The notes under the pieces: model-generated | What the model was told of the DNA's origin: nothing | Seen by the model: only the letters and a program-made list of their open reading frames with translations | Database searches by the model: none | DNA from: CAZGXM01 sp964529795 | Lineage (GTDB): Bacteria; Bacillota; JADQBR01 | Reading direction: 5' to 3' | Assembly: GCA_964529795.1 (NCBI GenBank) | Contig: CAZGXM010000012.1 | Span: 1 to 42,595 of the forward strand | DNA length: 42,595 nucleotides | Program-made: the position numbers and the translations under genes | Shown: positions 38,530 through 42,595 of the stretch, piece after piece | Position numbering within the stretch: the stretch's first letter is position 1 | Layout of the letters: each line of letters opens with the position of its first letter

Positions 38530-38728
38530 ACATGCCGTATTTCTTTTTAAACCGCTCAACACGCCCGCCTCTTTCTACCAACCGCTGGCGGCTGCCAGTG
38601 TAAAAAGGATGGCAGGCCGAACAAATTTCAACCCGGATATCTTTCTTTGTGGCCTTGGTCTTGATTGAATTGCCGCAGGCACAATAAATGGTTGTTTCCT
38701 CGTATTTTGGATGAATGCCTTCCTTCAT
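38528..38728 (-). CDS. rpmE: Ribosomal protein bL31 (zinc type)
   Basis: The 66-residue protein has MKEGIHPKYEETTIYCACGN and the zinc ligands in CACGN and ICSACHPFYTGSRQ, marking the zinc-containing C+ form of bL31, followed by a basic tail ending KKYGM. It lies at the large-small subunit interface. It has its own consensus promoter and terminator. AAAGAGGTG is the ribosome site. Confidence 0.97.
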   Translation of the reverse strand: MKEGIHPKYEETTIYCACGNSIKTKATKKDIRVEICSACHPFYTGSRQRLVERGGRVERFKKKYGM

Positions 38729-38772
38729 CGCGGTTCACCTCTTTCCTGATCATTCACTGAAGCGCTCCTGTC

Positions 38773-38801
38773 ATTATAGCACAGGGTTTTGCCCTTTGCA
38801 A
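38773..38801 (-). promoter_or_regulatory. Housekeeping promoter of rpmE
   Basis: TTGCAA (38796-38801), a 17-bp spacer and a perfect TATAAT (38773-38778) on the minus strand, about 45 bp before the start codon. Confidence 0.75.
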
Positions 38802-38830
38802 CACTCTTGATTATTTTCCACGTTTTGGAA

Positions 38831-38859
38831 TTCAAGTCAAAAACCGTCCCCAAAGTCAA
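38831..38859. repeat. REP-like unit, subfamily B, overlapping a stop codon
   Basis: The first 21 bases match an arm of the REPIN at 7587-7607 at 20 positions, with the core AACCGTCCCC. The unit continues AAAGTCAAA, whose complement supplies the TGA stop (38856-38858) of the radical SAM gene. Confidence 0.65.
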
Positions 38860-40106
38860 ACGGGTTTGGAATAATTGCCGATAATAACCCCGGGCAGTTC
38901 TTCTTTTAAAATGTCAATGACAGCCAGCATGCCCAACGGCTCACCGTCAGGTCTAACTTCCGCAAACAACACGTTGGCATCAATATTCAAGTTCCGCAGT
39001 TGGATCATGGCAATACCCGCATCTTTAACAAAAGAAATGAGGGCCTCCAACTGCCGCTCGGTATCGGTAAATCCGGGAAATACCAATAAGTTCAGAGAAC
39101 AGTAAACCCCCTTTGCCGCCGCGTAAGCAAGGGAGGCTTTTACTTGTTCCAGAGAGTAGTTTTTCGGGCGATAATAGGCACGGTAGTCTCCCGTCTCCGC
39201 AGAAATCAAGCTGACCCGCATGGAGTCCAAACCACCGTCACAAAGTTTTTTGATGCCGGCAGTATAGCCGGCATTGGTGTTGATATTGATTGTTCCCCGG
39301 CCTGTCTCGTTTCTAACCCGTTTAATTGCTTCGACCAGTAGAGCCGCCTGCAGGGAAGGCTCGCCTTCGCAGCCCTGCCCGAAACTGACTATTTCCCCCC
39401 GGGGCAGGCTGAGATGATGTGCCGCCAGTTGGACGATTTCTTGGACAGTGGGTATAAAATCAATTCTTTCCTGGGGTGACGGGCAGCACTCGCTTTCCTG
39501 CAGAGAGATACAACCCAAACAGCGGGCGTTGCAGGTGGGAGATACAGGGATACCCGCTTCCCAGCGACCGTAAAACATGTTCTGTGCCGTAAAACAGCCG
39601 TAATCCAGGGCACATTTGGCCAACTGCCGGATTAGCCGGTTCCCCTTAAAAGCAGCGGTGAGTTGAGAAACCCTTGCCGGCAAGTCTTCCGTATTAAAGA
39701 ATTTGGGATGCCAGCGGCAGTGTTCGTCGGTCTGCACTGCCGCCACGTAAAGCCGGCCATCTCTCACCCCCACCGCAGTATATCCCAGTAAAGGGATACT
39801 TTTTTCCGTCCCTGTAAACCCGGGTAAAAGTAAACGGGTAAAACCCTGGGGAAGCAGTGCTGCCACGGGGTAAACCCGTTCACCGTTTTTTTTGAAAGGG
39901 TTGGTGGAGAGGGAAGCAAATTCACCATGCTCATTTATCCCCACCGGTATGCTGTAAGGTACCACGGTGAGCGCAGCTCCCTCCGGCAGGGGTATCATTT
40001 CCTCAGGCAAGGGCTCAACAAAGGTGAGCCCGGTCCTGCCCACCATTCCCCACGCGGGGTGGTCGCGCAGCTTACCCTTTTCATCTGCAAACAAAAGCTT
40101 GAACAT
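38856..40106 (-). CDS. Radical SAM protein of unknown substrate
   Basis: The 416-residue protein has an N-terminal region of about 180 residues without a domain I recognise, then a radical SAM core with the cluster motif PTCNARCLGC (Cx3Cx2C, about residue 195) and the glycine-rich VSFGQGCEGEPSL. The core continues with ININTNAGYTAGIKKLCDGG and MRVSLISAETGDYRAYYRP. The position of the cluster in the middle of the chain suggests a separate N-terminal domain for substrate. The start at 40106 (MFKLLFADEKG) has GGAGAGGAG; the longer frame to 40361 is an antisense-like shadow of the neighbouring peptidase. It lies 35 bp after that peptidase gene. Its last codons run into a REP repeat. Confidence 0.82.
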   Translation of the reverse strand: MFKLLFADEKGKLRDHPAWGMVGRTGLTFVEPLPEEMIPLPEGAALTVVPYSIPVGINEHGEFASLSTNPFKKNGERVYPVAALLPQGFTRLLLPGFTGTEKSIPLLGYTAVGVRDGRLYVAAVQTDEHCRWHPKFFNTEDLPARVSQLTAAFKGNRLIRQLAKCALDYGCFTAQNMFYGRWEAGIPVSPTCNARCLGCISLQESECCPSPQERIDFIPTVQEIVQLAAHHLSLPRGEIVSFGQGCEGEPSLQAALLVEAIKRVRNETGRGTININTNAGYTAGIKKLCDGGLDSMRVSLISAETGDYRAYYRPKNYSLEQVKASLAYAAAKGVYCSLNLLVFPGFTDTERQLEALISFVKDAGIAMIQLRNLNIDANVLFAEVRPDGEPLGMLAVIDILKEELPGVIIGNYSKPV

Positions 40107-40140
40107 GGCTTTCTCCTCTCCGTTGGTCAAGTACCGGTGT

Positions 40141-41019
40141 TCACTCCCCGGCAAGAAGCTGCAACGGGTCCACCGGGTTATCGTTGCGGTAAATTTCAAA
40201 ATGCAGGTGCGGGCCCGTAGCCCGCCCGGAGGCGCCTGCCCGGCCAATTGCCTGGCCCGCCCTGACTGCCTGGCCTTCTTTAACCAGGTTTTCGCTGTTA
40301 TGGGCATAGAGGGTACGGTACTCTCGCCCGTGACGGATAATAACCGTATTTCCGTAAACACTGTTCATCCAGCCGGAAAACATCACCTTTCCCCCGGCGG
40401 CAGCTCTGACAACATCACTACCCTCAGTACTGACATCGATGCCGTGATGAAACTCGCTGCCCCTCGGGCCGTAAAGAGAAGTGACGGTGCCAACCAGCGG
40501 CCAGGAAAAAACAAAGCCGCCCTCACCTCTGGAAAGGGTTTGTACCGCTTCATCTCCATCCTGCAAAAAGGTGGGGATTACCGGTATGCCGGGAATGCGC
40601 AGTTTTTGACCGACCTGCAGCAGCTCGGGATTTTTTATCCCGTTTTCAAAGGCCAAATCCGCAACCCTGACCGCAAATTTTTTGGCAATATCCCATAAGG
40701 TACCACCTGGCTTGACCACCACGTAATCCTCCTGCATCACCGGTAGAAATAGCTGTTGGGCGGGATAAATTTTATCCGGGTCACTTAAATTGTTCATCAC
40801 CGCCAGCAGCTGCCAGTCAAGACCAAATTTCCGGGCTATGCTGGCAAGACTGTCCCCCGGTGAAACATTATACCTGGCAATAAAGCTGTTTTCCCGCTCG
40901 CCGGTAGCAGCTGAACCGGTCAAGACTGCCAAATCGTAAGGGATTTGTTCAGCGAAAGCAGTCACCGTCCCGCCGGTAAATAATATTAAAACCAGCAAAA
41001 ATAGTACTGTTTTGCGCAT
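40141..41019 (-). CDS. LysM and M23 domain cell-wall endopeptidase
   Basis: This 292-residue secreted protein has a signal peptide (KTVLFLLVLILFTGGTVTAFA, cleavage near residue 23) and two LysM modules (about residues 48-95, YNVSPGDSLASIARKFGLDW; and about 97-145, VVVKPGGTLWDIAKKFAVRV). Its C-terminal M23 domain carries zinc ligands in FHHGIDV and GPHLHFEIYR. LysM binds peptidoglycan and M23 cuts its crosslinks. It lies 100 bp after rho; M23 genes beside rho occur in other clostridia. Whether it is vegetative or spore-specific is not visible. Confidence 0.93.
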   Translation of the reverse strand: MRKTVLFLLVLILFTGGTVTAFAEQIPYDLAVLTGSAATGERENSFIARYNVSPGDSLASIARKFGLDWQLLAVMNNLSDPDKIYPAQQLFLPVMQEDYVVVKPGGTLWDIAKKFAVRVADLAFENGIKNPELLQVGQKLRIPGIPVIPTFLQDGDEAVQTLSRGEGGFVFSWPLVGTVTSLYGPRGSEFHHGIDVSTEGSDVVRAAAGGKVMFSGWMNSVYGNTVIIRHGREYRTLYAHNSENLVKEGQAVRAGQAIGRAGASGRATGPHLHFEIYRNDNPVDPLQLLAGE

Positions 41020-41119
41020 GTGTTACTTCCTCCTTTGGAAATATTTTCTGCACGGATACAGCAATATTTTTGCCGAATTGTGATGTTTTTATACCGCGGG
41101 CAGCACCTGCCGGTTTATC

Positions 41120-42370
41120 TTATGGAAACAATTGAGGTAATACCCGCAGCAGGTCCGCATTTTTCTTGGTTTTATTGAGCGCGTCGACCAGCATTTCCGT
41201 CACTTCATGAGATGACATGTTGTTGGTGGTATGCCGGAACTTCCAGGATAACTCCAGTTCATCCTTGCTTAACAGCAGTTCTTCTTTCCGCGTACCGGAG
41301 CGTTTGACATCAATGGCGGGGAATATTCGTCTTTCCGCCAGGCGGCGGTCCAGTATCAATTCCATATTGCCGGTCCCTTTAAACTCTTCAAAAATCACCT
41401 CATCCATCCTGCTGCCGGTTTCCACCAGGGCGGTAGCCAAAATTGTCAGGCTCCCACCTTCCTCAATATTCCTGGCAGCCCCAAAAAAGCGTTTCGGTTT
41501 GTGCAGTGCCGAGGGGTCCACTCCCCCGGACAGGGTACGCCCGCTGGGCGGTACAACCAGGTTGTGGGCCCGGGCCAAGCGGGTAATGCTGTCCAGCAGG
41601 ATAACCACATCCTTCTTGTGTTCCACCAGGCGCTTGGCCCGCTCCAGCACCATGTCTGCTACTTTTACATGATTTTCCGGCGGTTCATCAAAAGTGGAAC
41701 TGACCACCTCTCCGGCAACAGACCGCTGCATGTCCGTGACCTCTTCCGGCCTTTCATCTATCAGCAGCACCAGCAGTTCCGTATCCGGGTAGTTTTCCGT
41801 GATACTGTTGGCTATTCGCTTCAGCAAGGTGGTCTTGCCCGCTTTGGGGGGCGAGACAATCAGCCCTCTCTGGCCTTTGCCCAGGGGCGCAATCAAATCA
41901 ATTATTCTGGTGGCCACGTTCCCGTTGGCGGTCTCCAGGGTCAACCGCTCCTGAGGATAAATGGGCGTCAAACCGTCAAAGTGCAATCTTTCCGGAGAAA
42001 GTTCGGGATCCAGGTTGTTGACACTTTCCACCCGCAGCAGGGCAAAATAGCGTTCGGTATCCTTGGGCGGGCGCACTTGCCCGGCTACCAAATCGCCGGT
42101 GCGCAGGTCAAAACGGCGAATCTGCGATGGGGAAACGTAAATATCATCGTTACTGGGCAGGTAGGCAAAGGGCCGCAGGAAGCCATACCCGTCGGGTAAT
42201 ATTTCCAACACTCCCTGGGCAAAGAGATGGCCGTCCTTTTCCGTCTGCACCTTTAGGATTTCAAAAACCAGTTCCTTTTTACGCAGCTTTGAGTAGCCGG
42301 AAAGTTCCAAGCCCCGGGCAATTTTCAACAACTCAGCCATAGTCTTGTTTTCAAGATCGGAAATATTCAT
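41120..42370 (-). CDS. rho: Transcription termination factor Rho
   Basis: The 416-residue hexameric RNA helicase has an N-terminal SAP-like helical domain (SDLENKTMAELLKIARGLEL), the RNA-binding cold-shock domain (GVLEILPDGYGFLRPFAYLP) and the RecA-like motor. The motor has Walker A SPPKAGKTTLLKRI, Walker B DVVILLDSITRLARAHN, and the Q and R loops near GGVDPSALHKPKRFFGAARN. The length is typical of the Firmicute form without a large insertion. GAGGTG precedes the ATG and a vegetative promoter lies about 140 bp upstream. Confidence 0.98.
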   Translation of the reverse strand: MNISDLENKTMAELLKIARGLELSGYSKLRKKELVFEILKVQTEKDGHLFAQGVLEILPDGYGFLRPFAYLPSNDDIYVSPSQIRRFDLRTGDLVAGQVRPPKDTERYFALLRVESVNNLDPELSPERLHFDGLTPIYPQERLTLETANGNVATRIIDLIAPLGKGQRGLIVSPPKAGKTTLLKRIANSITENYPDTELLVLLIDERPEEVTDMQRSVAGEVVSSTFDEPPENHVKVADMVLERAKRLVEHKKDVVILLDSITRLARAHNLVVPPSGRTLSGGVDPSALHKPKRFFGAARNIEEGGSLTILATALVETGSRMDEVIFEEFKGTGNMELILDRRLAERRIFPAIDVKRSGTRKEELLLSKDELELSWKFRHTTNNMSSHEVTEMLVDALNKTKKNADLLRVLPQLFP

Positions 42371-42458
42371 TTTTTCACCTCAATTTTATTCTTTTTCAAG
42401 GGAAACAAAAAGGAATGCCACGATTGTCAGGAAAAACGAAGGGTACACAAAGAAAGGA

Positions 42459-42479
42459 CCTTCTTCAACATGAAGAAGG
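42459..42479. other. Hairpin in the rho leader
   Basis: CCTTCTTC and GAAGAAGG pair around AACAT (plus strand), between the rho promoter and start codon. It lacks a clear T-tract. It may take part in rho autoregulation or be a weak attenuator. Confidence 0.4.
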
Positions 42480-42502
42480 CTTGTTCATTTATGCTACAAA
42501 AT

Positions 42503-42532
42503 AGTATATCACTTCCGGTAAATTTTAGTCAA
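42503..42532 (-). promoter_or_regulatory. Promoter of rho
   Basis: TTGACT (42527-42532), an 18-bp spacer and TATACT (42503-42508) on the minus strand. The leader would be about 130 nt. The right edge 42371-42595 holds no gene. Confidence 0.6.
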
Positions 42533-42595
42533 CTCTGTACAGATTCCCAAAAAGGCTTTTTGTCCAGGCGGTGATGTGCCTCCACAAAACGAACG

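Noticed and set aside
40107..40361. 85-codon N-terminal extension of the radical SAM protein
   Set aside because: It overlaps the M23 peptidase gene out of frame, while the ATG at 40106 has a strong ribosome site.
1..42595. tRNA or rRNA genes
   Set aside because: No cloverleaf-like segments or rRNA sequence were recognised on either strand by eye; no covariance search was possible.

Overview
The window comes from a low-to-mid GC, spore-forming Gram-positive bacterium. It is probably a Desulfotomaculum/Pelotomaculum-like member of the Peptococcaceae (Clostridia); this assignment is inferred from gene content and order, with no search run. It carries four engulfment or mother-cell sporulation genes (spoIID, spoIIQ, spoIIID, ywmB), a membrane pentaheme cytochrome c and an SLH-type S-layer protein. 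Gene order follows the Bacillus subtilis rho-to-mbl block. It is a draft assembly: three runs of exactly 100 Ns (1119-1218, 7634-7733, 30584-30683) sit in or next to repeats. Almost every gene is on the minus strand, so the text below runs from high to low coordinates. The one supported plus-strand gene is a 51-codon ORF at 8046-8201.

From 42370 down to 25383 lie rho, a LysM/M23 endopeptidase, a radical SAM protein, rpmE, a DUF1385 membrane protein, prfA, prmC, a two-gene CHR-type chromate transporter, a possible 32-codon leader ORF, tsaC, a ZIP metal transporter, mntP, ywlE (protein-arginine phosphatase type), rpiB, ywlG, glyA, upp, a dCMP deaminase, a MazG-like protein and wecB. From 25135 to 18096 is a complete F1Fo ATP synthase operon (atpZ-I-B-E-F-H-A-G-D-C) ended by a strong hairpin. 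From 17913 to 9305 are a lipoprotein, ywmB, murA, spoIID, the pentaheme cytochrome, an inserted segment with a DUF4143 ATPase, spoIIQ, spoIIID and mbl. From 9220 to 1432 is an envelope block: a degenerate LCP-like protein, two canonical LCP ligases, a TagA/WecG glycosyltransferase and the S-layer protein. WecB (UDP-ManNAc supply), TagA (ManNAc transfer), the LCP ligases (polymer attachment to peptidoglycan) and the SLH protein (binding to the wall polymer) form a plausible surface pathway. The left edge is accessory: a DUF4160-DUF2442 pair, a REP-associated tyrosine transposase cut by the window edge, and a cluster of its presumed REP repeats.

The most unusual signals are repeats and control elements. 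(1) Two subfamilies of short inverted repeats share a core AACCGTCCC; they lie next to the transposase and are scattered to 38.8 kb, including an 83-bp REPIN-like element. (2) Arrays of 7-bp units of the NTCGAAC type end in the same way, directly at the ribosome binding sites of upp, rpiB and ywlE. (3) A 53-bp segment carrying a consensus forespore (sigma-F/G) promoter is duplicated exactly on both sides of an inserted DUF4143 ATPase, with remnants of a cytochrome, a DNA methylase and spoIIQ at the joints. (4) A 13-bp perfect stem covers the start codon of the ZIP transporter. (5) The S-layer gene has a structured leader of about 340 nt. No complete novel defence or biosynthetic system is evident.
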